This document shows positions 25,273 to 33,358 of a stretch of DNA of 64,000 nt, piece after piece; positions within the stretch are counted from its first letter, which is position 1, and each line of letters begins with the position of its first letter. The notes under the pieces are model-generated. The model was not told where the DNA came from and did no database searches. It saw only the letters and a program-made list of their open reading frames with translations. A program made the position numbers and the translations under genes. The stretch is from Butyrivibrio sp. (lineage in GTDB: Bacteria; Bacillota; Clostridia; Lachnospirales; Lachnospiraceae): contig NZ_SVFW01000005.1 of the NCBI RefSeq assembly GCF_015056685.1, positions 71,879 through 135,878 on the forward strand, read 5' to 3'.

Positions 25273-26772
25273 TTATTCGTTTCTAAAATCGATATTCTGA
25301 AGGAATGATACATAGCCTCTCTTTGCTTCGTAAAGGTCAGCCTTATCGATTGCTTCCCATGGTGCATGCATGTTAAGTACTGCTACGCCTGAATCGATAA
25401 CGTTCATTCCGTAAAGAGCAAGGATATAAGCGATAGTTCCGCCACCACCAACATCTACTTTACCAAGTTCTGCTGTCTGATAGATGATGCCATCCTTTTC
25501 AAATGCTCTTCTGATCTCGGCGATAAATTCTGCATTTGCATCGTTAGAGCCTGATTTTCCTCTTGAACCTGTAAACTTATTGAATACAAGTCCTTCTCCA
25601 AGGAATGCAGCGTTCTTCTTCTCAAAGCTTGATGCATATGTAGGATCAAAGCCGGCGCTTACGTCTGAAGAAAGCATGCATGAGTTTGCAAGACATCTTC
25701 TAAGTGAAAGGTCATTGTAGCCTTCCTTTGTAAGGTTCATGAGCTCTGCAACAGCATTCTCAAAGAAGTGGCTGCGCATACCTGTTGCTCCAACGCTTCC
25801 GATCTCTTCTTTATCAACGAGGATACAGCAAGCTGTTCTCTTTAAGTTCTTTGCTTCAAGAATAGCGCGCATTGAAGGATATGCGCATACTCTGTCGTCA
25901 TGACCATAGCCAAGGATCATTGATCTGTCAAATCCGGCATCTCTAGCCTTACCTGCAGGTACGATCTCAAGTTCTGCTGAAATGAAGTCTTCTTCTTCGA
26001 TTCCGTAAAGATCATTTAAAAGAGCTACTACTCCGCGGCGAACTGCTCCTGAAAGCTTTCCGCTCTCTGCCTTTTCTTCTTTCTCAGCAGCAATTGCGTA
26101 CTTCTCGCCTGCGGAAAGCTTACTGTCAGCCTTTTCAGCCTTCTCTTTTTCCTTGCTCTCTACAACGAATGGTCTGTGACCAACAATAAGGTCAAGAGCT
26201 TCACCTTCAATTACATTTGAAGCCTTCTTGCTCATCTGATCTGCAGCAAGATGTATAAGAAGATCAGAAACGAAGAATACTGGATCGTCCTCATCCTCAC
26301 CAACATTGAGCTGTACTGTTGTGCCATCCTTCTTAACAACTACGCCGTGAATAGCAAGTGGCATAGCAACATACTGATATTTCTTGATTCCGCCATAGTA
26401 ATGTGTATCAAGGTAAGCAAATCCGTTGTCTTCATAAAGAGGATTCTGCTTAACATCAAGTCTTGGAGAATCGATGTGAGCACCAAGGATATTAAGACCG
26501 GCCTCGATAGGGTCTGAACCGATCTGGAAGATAGCGATTGACTTGTTCATCCATACGCTATATACCTTATCTCCCTTTTTAAGCTTTGTCTTTGTGCCGA
26601 TCAAAGTATTGAGTTCTCTGTATCCTGCTTCCTCAATCTCGTTAACAATTGTATCAATTGCTTCACGCTCGGTTTTTGAATTATCAAGGAATTTCTTGTA
26701 ATCCTCAGCAAACTTATCTACAGCTTTGAGCTGAGTAGCATTGTAGTTTGCCCAAACATTTTTTCTATTCAT
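25273..26772 (-). CDS. M18-family aminopeptidase (aspartyl aminopeptidase-like)
   Basis: 499 aa. The start is set at the ATG encoding MNRKNVW because AAAGGAG lies 7 nt before it; an upstream in-frame extension of 33 codons lacks support. Metal-site motifs of M18 peptidases: GAHIDSPRLDV, DKEEIGSVGATGM (bridging Asp and catalytic Glu pair) and GRKSGSND-like RGKSGSNDANAEF, with a C-terminal metal His in LNMHAPWEAIDKAD. It removes N-terminal (often acidic) residues from peptides as a large cytoplasmic oligomer. A Lys/Glu/Ala-rich insertion near residues 240-270 is notable. Lies 82 bp downstream of pheT. Confidence 0.9.
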   Translation of the reverse strand: MNRKNVWANYNATQLKAVDKFAEDYKKFLDNSKTEREAIDTIVNEIEEAGYRELNTLIGTKTKLKKGDKVYSVWMNKSIAIFQIGSDPIEAGLNILGAHIDSPRLDVKQNPLYEDNGFAYLDTHYYGGIKKYQYVAMPLAIHGVVVKKDGTTVQLNVGEDEDDPVFFVSDLLIHLAADQMSKKASNVIEGEALDLIVGHRPFVVESKEKEKAEKADSKLSAGEKYAIAAEKEEKAESGKLSGAVRRGVVALLNDLYGIEEEDFISAELEIVPAGKARDAGFDRSMILGYGHDDRVCAYPSMRAILEAKNLKRTACCILVDKEEIGSVGATGMRSHFFENAVAELMNLTKEGYNDLSLRRCLANSCMLSSDVSAGFDPTYASSFEKKNAAFLGEGLVFNKFTGSRGKSGSNDANAEFIAEIRRAFEKDGIIYQTAELGKVDVGGGGTIAYILALYGMNVIDSGVAVLNMHAPWEAIDKADLYEAKRGYVSFLQNIDFRNE

Positions 26773-26854
26773 ATTTAAGCTCCTTTCGAGAAAAAAATAG
26801 CCATTGCTAACTAAAGCAATGACTATTTTAACACCTACTGTGCCATCAGGCAAA

Positions 26855-29275
26855 TCAAGAACGAATTTCAATTCCCATTGTAAATGAAAGTTTTCTGAGC
26901 ATCTTATCTACATATCCGTTTATAGCTTCATCAGTAAGCTCCTCGTCCTTAGGAGTGAATGTAATTGTGAAAGCCATACTCTTCTTTGTAGGAGGAATAG
27001 GAAGTCCCTCGTATACATCAAAGAGATGTACATCAGTTACATACTTGCAGGATCCATAGATTGCATCCTCAACTTCTCCACAAGTAACGGTCTTATCCAT
27101 AATAAGCGCAAGATCACGCTTAACAGCTGCGAACTTTGAAAGTGGTGTAAATGTAGGAGTCTTGCCATACCACTTATCAAGTGCTGAAAGATCTATCTCG
27201 CAGATATAAGCCGGTATTCTCATATCAGTCTCATCCTGGATCTCATAAGTGATCTGTCCAAGATATCCGACCTCTTCTCCCTCACATACGATCTTTGCAG
27301 TTCTGTAAGGATGTAAGAAAGTTTTGGTTGCAGGCTCATATTTAAAGTTTATATGAAGAGCATCTGCTACATTCTCAGCAAGTCCCTTTAATGTATATAT
27401 GTCCTCGCCCTCGCCAAAAATACCGATGCAAAGAGTAGCTTTCTCATCAGGATATTCTGTAAGTGGAAGGGCCTTTGGAATAAATCTGTTACCAAGCTCA
27501 AATAATCTTCCCTCGAGAGTACCTTTCTTCTGGTTTCTTGCAATAGCACGGATCATCTGTGCTGCAAGTGTTGTTCTCATAAGTGAAAGATCTTCATTTA
27601 TAGGATTAAGGATCCTGATAGCCTTTCTCTCCTGTGCATCCTCAGCAAATCCTAAAAGGTCAAGGTCACTTGGTGAGAAGAATGAGTAGTGCATGCACTC
27701 ATATGCTCCTTGCGCGCAAAGAGCTCTCTTTATCCTGAGCTCAGTCTTCTGCTTAAGGTTTCTGCCACCAACAGTAACGCTGCAATCCTTAAGGAATGTA
27801 GGCTCAACATGCTCATATCCGTACATGCGGATAAGTTCTTCTGCAATGTCAGGATAATCTTCCATATCCTCACGATATGCAGGAATCTTGATTGTAAGTT
27901 CATCACCATTTATTTCAGGCTCAAAATTAAGATTTGTAAGAATTCTCTTGATCTCATCAGTAGGAACTTCGATACCAAGTACTCCGTTAACCTTCTTTAT
28001 GGATGCCTTCATTTCCTTCTTATCGAGGCTGTTTCCTGTATTTATATCCACATGAGTCTTGGAAACCTTACCTGCTCCAAGCTGTTCAACAAGATGAAGA
28101 GCTCTCTTCATAGCTATAACAGTTGTATATTCGTAAACGCCCTTTGCGAAAGCAGCTGATGAATCAGATGACTGACCAAGAGCTCTTGAGCTCTTACGGA
28201 TGTTGTCACGCATGAACTTAGCAGCTTCAAATGTAACAGTAGTTGTTGTATCACGGATCTCTGAATTGAGGCCGCCCATGATACCTGCAAGAGCTACAGG
28301 CTTTGCTCCATCACAGATAACAAGGTTGTCTGTTGTAAGCTCAAACTCATTTTCATCAAGAGTAACTATCTTTTCTCCTGCCTTGGCACGCCTTACAACA
28401 ATCTTGTTACCTTCAAGGAAATTGCCGTCAAAAGCGTGCATTGGCTGTCCAAGCTCTCTCATAATATAGTTAGTGATATCAACGATATTATTGATCGAGT
28501 TATTACCAACCATGGCAAGTCTTCTCTTCATCCAAAGAGGGCTCTCACCAAGCTTTACATCATATACATAATGACCAATATATCTTGGGCAAAGATCAGG
28601 ATCTTCTACAGTTACACTAAATCCTTCGTTCTCAACATCTGTTTCTGTGTAGCTAAGATCAATCTCTTTTAATGGCTTATCAAGTGCAGCTGCAACCTCT
28701 CTTGCAAGGCCGTAAATACTCTGGCAGTCAGGTCTGTTTGCAGTGATTGAAACATCAAAGATCCAGTCATCAAGACCAAGTATAGGCTTAACATCAGCAC
28801 CTACCTCTGTATCCTCAGGGAATACCAAAAGTCCGTTGTAGCCTGCTCCTGGGTACATATCTTCTGTTACACCAAGCTCAACACCTGAGCAGAGCATACC
28901 CTCTGAATCTACACCACGAAGCTTACCCTTTTTGATAGTAGCAACACCGATAACTGTTACATGGTCTCTCTCTGTTTCAATTACTGTTGCGCCAACAAGA
29001 GCAAGTGGATATTTTCCTCCTGCCTGAACGTTGTCTGCACCGCAGCATACCTGGAATGTTCCGTGTTCTCCTGCATTTACCTGGCAAACATGAAGATGAG
29101 TATCCGGAATAGGTTCACATTTCTCTACCTGTCCAACTACGACATTTGATATGTCTTTTCCTACTTCCCAGCACTCTTCTACTTCGAAGCCGCAGTCAAA
29201 GAGCTTTTTCTCAAGTTCCTTTGGTTCTAAATCTATATCAACAAAATCTTTAAGCCAACTTAAAGGTACTAACAT
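26855..29275 (-). CDS. pheT: Phenylalanyl-tRNA synthetase beta subunit
   Basis: 806 aa, full bacterial length. Order: EMAP/OB tRNA-binding domain (VVGQVEKCEPIPDTHLHVC, around 45-150), B3/B4 editing region (HAFDGNFLEGNKIVVRRA), B5 domain, synthetase-like core, and the C-terminal FDX-ACB anticodon-binding domain (AAVKRDLALIMD onward). Forms the (alpha-beta)2 enzyme with PheS. Starts 17 bp after pheS and shares its T-box control. Confidence 0.97.
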   Translation of the reverse strand: MLVPLSWLKDFVDIDLEPKELEKKLFDCGFEVEECWEVGKDISNVVVGQVEKCEPIPDTHLHVCQVNAGEHGTFQVCCGADNVQAGGKYPLALVGATVIETERDHVTVIGVATIKKGKLRGVDSEGMLCSGVELGVTEDMYPGAGYNGLLVFPEDTEVGADVKPILGLDDWIFDVSITANRPDCQSIYGLAREVAAALDKPLKEIDLSYTETDVENEGFSVTVEDPDLCPRYIGHYVYDVKLGESPLWMKRRLAMVGNNSINNIVDITNYIMRELGQPMHAFDGNFLEGNKIVVRRAKAGEKIVTLDENEFELTTDNLVICDGAKPVALAGIMGGLNSEIRDTTTTVTFEAAKFMRDNIRKSSRALGQSSDSSAAFAKGVYEYTTVIAMKRALHLVEQLGAGKVSKTHVDINTGNSLDKKEMKASIKKVNGVLGIEVPTDEIKRILTNLNFEPEINGDELTIKIPAYREDMEDYPDIAEELIRMYGYEHVEPTFLKDCSVTVGGRNLKQKTELRIKRALCAQGAYECMHYSFFSPSDLDLLGFAEDAQERKAIRILNPINEDLSLMRTTLAAQMIRAIARNQKKGTLEGRLFELGNRFIPKALPLTEYPDEKATLCIGIFGEGEDIYTLKGLAENVADALHINFKYEPATKTFLHPYRTAKIVCEGEEVGYLGQITYEIQDETDMRIPAYICEIDLSALDKWYGKTPTFTPLSKFAAVKRDLALIMDKTVTCGEVEDAIYGSCKYVTDVHLFDVYEGLPIPPTKKSMAFTITFTPKDEELTDEAINGYVDKMLRKLSFTMGIEIRS

Positions 29276-29292
29276 TTCATTCTCCTCCTGAA

Positions 29293-30339
29293 TTATTCGT
29301 AGTGATCGATCTGCTTAAGGACATCAAGGTCTGACTCATATAAGAGCTTGATGTTGTTAATGCCGTATTTGAGCATTGTTGCACGCTCGATACCGATACC
29401 AAATGCAAATCCGCTGTACTCTTCTGAATCAATTCCACAGTTCTCTAAAACCTTCTTGTTAACAACACCGGCACCAAGAACCTCGATCCAGCCTGTACCC
29501 TTGCAGAGATTACATCCCTTGCCGCCACATGCAAAGCAGCTGCAGTCAACCTCTACAGAAGGCTCTGTGAATGGGAAGTATGAAGGACGAAGTCTTGTTG
29601 TTGTTCCCTCGCCGAAGATTTTCTGTGCAAAGGTCTCCAAAGCTCCCTTAAGGTCACAAAGTGTAACATTCTTATCAACTACGAGTCCTTCCATCTGTGA
29701 GAACATAGGTGAATGAGTTGCATCATCATCTGAACGGAAAACCTTACCAGGTGAAAGAATCTTGATCGGTGGTTTCTTGTTTTCCATTACATGGATCTGA
29801 CCTGATGAAGTCTGAGTTCTTAAAAGGAACTCAGGGCTGAGATAGAATGTATCCTGCATATCTCTTGCAGGGTGATCTGCAGGAGTATTAAGTGCAGTGA
29901 AATTGTAGTAGTCATTCTCAATCTCAGTGCCTTCATATATTTCAAAACCCATTCCTTCAAAGATATCGATAAGAGTCTCTCTCATCTGTGTTACAGGATG
30001 AAGATTGCCCTGATAACGCATTTTGGCAGGCATTGTAACGTCCTGTTTTTCTCTTTCATATCTTGCCTTAAGCTCTTTTTCTTTCATCTTCTTGTCAAGT
30101 TCATCAAACTGTTCAAGAGCCCACTGCTTAAGTTCATTTACATTCTTACCATATTCAGCACGATCCTCTGCAGCAATGTTTTTCATCTCTTTCATCAGTG
30201 CTGAGATCTTGCCGTTTTTGTTATCCAAAAAGACCTTTCTCTGTTCATAAACATGCTTTGAGCTTTCAAGCAACTTTGAATTTTCTTTGATTTCTTCACG
30301 AATTGCTTCAATTTGCTGACGTAATACGCTGTTTTCCAA
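29293..30339 (-). CDS. pheS: Phenylalanyl-tRNA synthetase alpha subunit
   Basis: 348 aa. An N-terminal coiled coil (1-100, rich in Lys/Glu) binds tRNA. Class II motif 2 region is HPARDMQDTFYL to RTQTSSGQIHVM, and motif 3 is GFAFGIGIERATMLKYGI. A Cys-rich insert CSCFACGGKGCNLC lies before motif 3, resembling a zinc knuckle present in part of the clostridial PheS proteins and missing from E. coli PheS. Preceded by a T-box leader. Confidence 0.97.
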   Translation of the reverse strand: MENSVLRQQIEAIREEIKENSKLLESSKHVYEQRKVFLDNKNGKISALMKEMKNIAAEDRAEYGKNVNELKQWALEQFDELDKKMKEKELKARYEREKQDVTMPAKMRYQGNLHPVTQMRETLIDIFEGMGFEIYEGTEIENDYYNFTALNTPADHPARDMQDTFYLSPEFLLRTQTSSGQIHVMENKKPPIKILSPGKVFRSDDDATHSPMFSQMEGLVVDKNVTLCDLKGALETFAQKIFGEGTTTRLRPSYFPFTEPSVEVDCSCFACGGKGCNLCKGTGWIEVLGAGVVNKKVLENCGIDSEEYSGFAFGIGIERATMLKYGINNIKLLYESDLDVLKQIDHYE

Positions 30340-30394
30340 AATTTCTTCCTCCTGTTATTAAAGATGTGACTTTCTTAAGAGTTCAACAAAAAAA

Positions 30395-30687
30395 GTCCCT
30401 TGTATAGCTGCAAAGCTATACAAGGGACGATCAATCACCGCGGTACCACCCATGTTCCTGTCAAAACAGGCTCTCAACCATAATGGTTTTATCTGTAACG
30501 TAGACTTACGATCCTGACTACAAGCAAAAAGCCTTCACCAAAACTGCTCCGGTGCGAAACTTCCGTACATACCATAGCCTGCAGGGCTCTCAGCCAGCGA
30601 CCCTAGCTCTCTCAAAGGATAATATGACATCTTCAGATAAAAATCTGACACCATCATTGCATTTAAATTATTAAATTAAAAATACTC
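30395..30687 (-). promoter_or_regulatory. T-box riboswitch (Phe) controlling pheST
   Basis: On the minus strand the T-box sequence TGGGTGGTACCGCGG (30438-30452) is followed by a terminator with 15-bp perfect arms (30395-30409 and 30414-30428) and a T-run. The upstream part has AGAGAGCTAGGG (stem I base) and GGAAGTTTCGCACC, giving a candidate UUC (Phe) specifier. Uncharged tRNA-Phe pairing to the T-box bulge would prevent the terminator and allow pheST expression. Confidence 0.93.
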
Positions 30688-30693
30688 TTAATT

Positions 30694-30722
30694 ATTCTAT
30701 GTTTCGATATTATAAAAGTCAA
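30694..30722 (-). promoter_or_regulatory. Promoter of the T-box-pheST operon
   Basis: Minus-strand -35 TTGACT (30717-30722), 17-bp spacer, -10 TAGAAT (30694-30699); start near 30687, just before stem I. Confidence 0.7.
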
Positions 30723-30751
30723 GCAAATGACATAAATTTCGTAATAAAAAA

Positions 30752-31396
30752 TCAACCCAAAAAGCTCTTTATAAAAATCTCAAGACCAATAACTATCAAA
30801 ATAACTCCGCCTAATATCTTGGCATTTGAAGCAAGCTTTGTTCCAAATGTCTTGCCAAGTCCTATTCCGATATAACATACAACATAAGTCACAACAGCAA
30901 TTATTGTAGCACTTCCGATAGCCATCAAAGCATTATAATTCGCAATCGTAAATCCAACAGATAGAGCATCAATGGATGTTGCAACGCCCTGAACCAACAA
31001 AAGTTTTAAAGAAAGAGAAGTCTCTCCTGCAACATTTCCGAATTTAGGACATTCTTTATTGGTGCAGCCATCACACTTTCCGTCCCTGTCACACTTCTTT
31101 TCCTTAATACCCTCAAGAAGCATTTTTCCACCAATATAAGCTAAAAGAATAAGCGCTATCCACGGAATGAACATCTGAAATCCGCTGAAAAGATATGCCG
31201 CATTATGTACCAAAAACCATCCTATTACAGGCATAAGAAACTGAAATCCCGCATAGATTCCAGCCATATAACCCATTCTGCCTTTTTTCATTTTAGGTTC
31301 TATAAAACCATTTGCAAGGGAAACCGAAAAAGCATCCATCGCCAGTCCAAACCCCAGCAGAATACTATTAAATACAAACAAAATATACTTAGCCAT
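30752..31396 (-). CDS. mntP: Manganese efflux pump MntP
   Basis: 214 aa, six membrane helices arranged as two DUF204 repeats. The conserved Asp motifs are GLAMDAFSVSLANG (helix 1) and ATSIDALSVGFTIA (helix 4). The loop between the halves carries KKCDRDGKCDGCTNKECPK, four Cys that could bind metal; E. coli MntP lacks such a cluster. Exports Mn(II). It has its own extended -10 promoter. A structured RNA lies upstream, but its terminator separates it from this gene. Confidence 0.92.
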   Translation of the reverse strand: MAKYILFVFNSILLGFGLAMDAFSVSLANGFIEPKMKKGRMGYMAGIYAGFQFLMPVIGWFLVHNAAYLFSGFQMFIPWIALILLAYIGGKMLLEGIKEKKCDRDGKCDGCTNKECPKFGNVAGETSLSLKLLLVQGVATSIDALSVGFTIANYNALMAIGSATIIAVVTYVVCYIGIGLGKTFGTKLASNAKILGGVILIVIGLEIFIKSFLG

Positions 31397-31425
31397 AATA
31401 TTCTCTCCTAACCGAATATTTGACC

Positions 31426-31434
31426 ATTATAACA
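31426..31434 (-). promoter_or_regulatory. Extended -10 promoter of mntP
   Basis: TGTTATAAT on the minus strand (31426-31434), about 25 bp before the ribosome site region; no strong -35 box. Confidence 0.5.
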
Positions 31435-31485
31435 CTATGTAACTTCTATTACTATATTAAATGCTCTGCTCTGGGAAATGAAATA

Positions 31486-31740
31486 GGCGGGCATCCATAC
31501 TTTTATGAACGCCCGCCCTTACTGTGAAATTTCCAAGGGTCTATTCCTCTTCTTTCTGCAATTGTATATTTTGCGAATCTATGTTAATCACATCCTTTAG
31601 CGACTCCTTGACACTCCTTGGCTAATGTGAAGCTTAAGCCACCGTCGCTGTGAATGCCAGCCGCTCCGAAAACCTTCATTCATCTTCCGTGAAGCATAAG
31701 CCACTTGGACTACATAGGTTTTATCTACAATGTGATTGTA
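31486..31740 (-). ncRNA. Unidentified structured RNA with own promoter and terminator
   Basis: About 255 nt from the predicted start near 31740. It can fold with closing stem AATCACAT/ATGTGATT (31730-31737 with 31586-31593), stem AAAACCT/AGGTTTT capped by a TCC-GTG...CAC-GGA hairpin, and stem AGCGAC/GTCGCT enclosing GGCT/AGCC. The ~16-nt GTGGCTTATGCTTCAC and GTGGCTTAAGCTTCAC occur as near-identical direct repeats. Ends in a GGCGGGC/GCCCGCC hairpin (31486-31492 with 31511-31517). No reading frame with a ribosome site. I do not recognise it as RNase P, tmRNA, SRP RNA or the Mn riboswitch. The rest of the 31397-32019 gap holds promoters only. Confidence 0.65.
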
Positions 31741-31745
31741 TATAT

Positions 31746-31774
31746 AATATACCATCTGATGATAAATTTGTCAA
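31746..31774 (-). promoter_or_regulatory. Strong promoter of the structured RNA
   Basis: Minus-strand consensus -35 TTGACA (31769-31774), exactly 17 bp, -10 TATATT (31746-31751). Near-ideal housekeeping promoter, in keeping with an abundant RNA. Confidence 0.8.
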
Positions 31775-31956
31775 CAACTTGATATTAATTGTATTTATTT
31801 TCTGACTATTCAGACAATTCCCTAGAATACTGATACATAATTCACTGCTCAAACTTTCTCTCAAAAATTTTTATATTTTTTCATTATTTTCATCTCCAGC
31901 CATCAGCGTTGAATAGCCTATTGAAACTGCTTTTTTGCTTTTTTGCCTAAAAATAT

Positions 31957-31985
31957 TTGATACCTCAAGGCTAATAATGTATTAT
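31957..31985 (+). promoter_or_regulatory. Promoter of the DegV-family gene
   Basis: -35 TTGATA (31957-31962), 17-bp spacer, -10 TATTAT (31980-31985). It overlaps an upstream in-frame ATG (31984), which supports the downstream start at 32020. Confidence 0.6.
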
Positions 31986-32019
31986 GTTTGTAGATTATTT
32001 TTATTTTGAAAGGACGCTT

Positions 32020-32907
32020 ATGAGCAATTACATATTAAGCTGCTGTTCTACAGCAGATCTGACTAACGAGCATTTTAGCAAAAGAGACATCAGCTATATC
32101 TGCTTCCACTTCGAAATTGACGGAACAGAATTCCCGGATGATCTTGGAAAATCTATTCCATTCAAAGAGTTCTATACCATGATGGCAAATGGTTCAATGA
32201 CAAAAACATCTCAGGTAAGTGTAGGTGAATATCTCGAGTACTTTGAAAAGTTTCTTAAAGAAGGAAAGGATGTCCTTCATTTAACACTCAGCTCAGGAAT
32301 ATCCGGTACTATTAATTCAGCTACTATTGCAAAGGAACAGTTAAAAGAAAAATATCCGGAAAGAAAGCTTTATGTAGTAGATTCACTTGCTGCTTCAGCA
32401 GGATATGGTCTTCTTATGGATAAGCTTGCAGATTTAAGAGATGAAGGCATGTCAATTGATTCACTTTATGAGTGGGTTATCGAGAACAAGCTCAACTGCC
32501 AGCACTGGTTCTTTGTATCAGACCTCAAATACCTTGTAAGAGGAGGACGTGTTTCAAAGGTTGCCGGAACAATCGGTAATGTATTAAATATCTGCCCTCT
32601 TATGAATGTAGATTATCAGGGACACCTGATCGTAAGATCCAAGATTCGTGGTAAAAATGCTGTCATGAAAGCTCAGGTTCAGAAGATGGTTGAGCTTGCA
32701 GAAAACGGTACAGACTATGATGGAGAATGCTATATCTCCAACTCAGATTGTTACGAAGATGCAAAGGCTGTTGCAGATATGGTTGAAGAAAAGTTCCCTA
32801 AGTTAAAAGGACGAGTAAAGATCTTCAGCATTGGAACAACTATTGGAAGCCACACAGGCCCAGGTACAGTTGCACTCTTCTTCTGGGGAAGCAAACGAAT
32901 CGACTAA
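32020..32907 (+). CDS. DegV-family fatty acid-binding protein
   Basis: 295 aa from the ATG preceded by GAAAGGA. DegV fold landmarks: CSTADLTNEHF (N-terminal lipid-binding strand), TSQVSVGEYLEYF (around 65-77), TLSSGISGTINSA (phosphate/carboxylate-binding), YVVDSLAASAGYGLL, and the C-terminal THTGPGTVALFFWG-like SHTGPGTVALFF. Such proteins hold fatty acids for FakA-type kinases (no fakA here). Followed at once by a strong terminator. Confidence 0.9.
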   Translation: MSNYILSCCSTADLTNEHFSKRDISYICFHFEIDGTEFPDDLGKSIPFKEFYTMMANGSMTKTSQVSVGEYLEYFEKFLKEGKDVLHLTLSSGISGTINSATIAKEQLKEKYPERKLYVVDSLAASAGYGLLMDKLADLRDEGMSIDSLYEWVIENKLNCQHWFFVSDLKYLVRGGRVSKVAGTIGNVLNICPLMNVDYQGHLIVRSKIRGKNAVMKAQVQKMVELAENGTDYDGECYISNSDCYEDAKAVADMVEEKFPKLKGRVKIFSIGTTIGSHTGPGTVALFFWGSKRID

Positions 32908-32926
32908 TAAATGATCGCATAATAAA

Positions 32927-32957
32927 GGCCATGGTAGAAATACCATGGCCCTTTTTG
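32927..32957 (+). terminator. Rho-independent terminator of the DegV gene
   Basis: GGCCATGGTA (32927-32936) and TACCATGGCC (32941-32950) pair perfectly around GAAA, followed by CTTTTTG. Confidence 0.9.
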
Positions 32958-32983
32958 TTAATTATCCGCACATCCCAAAAGTA

Positions 32984-33232
32984 TTATTCAGCAAGAAGTA
33001 AATGATGTACATCATAATCGTTAATAAGGTTAGTGATCTTTTTGTCGTCGCCTATAAGTGTTACATCAAGTGGTCTGAATAAATTGAGTGATAATAAACC
33101 AACAATAGACTTCCCATCGATGTAGCTGTGCCCATCCTGCACATCGATTTCACATGCAGATTTTGAGTTCATATTGATAAACTGAACGATCTGTGACTTG
33201 CACCCTAGTGAAACCCTAACTTCTTTTTTCAT
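32984..33232 (-). CDS. HPr-like protein lacking the active-site His (Crh-like)
   Basis: 82 aa, HPr length. The Ser46 region is kept: DGKSIVGLLSLN with Ser42 (HPr has LKSIMGVMSLG). The normal GIHARPA loop holding His15 is replaced by LGCKSQIV, with no His nearby, so it cannot carry the phosphotransferase phosphoryl group. The layout recalls Crh of Bacillus, which keeps only the regulatory Ser and acts with CcpA; whether that applies here is inference. Monocistronic between DegV and the EAL gene. Confidence 0.75.
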   Translation of the reverse strand: MKKEVRVSLGCKSQIVQFINMNSKSACEIDVQDGHSYIDGKSIVGLLSLNLFRPLDVTLIGDDKKITNLINDYDVHHLLLAE

Positions 33233-33358
33233 TTTTCTTTTCCCCTTTTATCTCATAAGTACGCCGCAGCCTCAACAAAAGCAACAACAGAATATATGAT
33301 AGCACTTTGTGTACAAATTGTGAACAGGAAAAGAATAAAAAAAGTATAAACTATTAAA

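Noticed and set aside
25273..26871. 532-residue form of the M18 aminopeptidase
   Set aside because: The first 33 codons have no ribosome site, while AAAGGAG fits the ATG at 26772 and the family N-terminus.
31397..31740. yybP-ykoY manganese riboswitch controlling mntP
   Set aside because: The location fits, but I cannot find its conserved loops, and a terminator plus a separate mntP promoter lie between the RNA and the gene.
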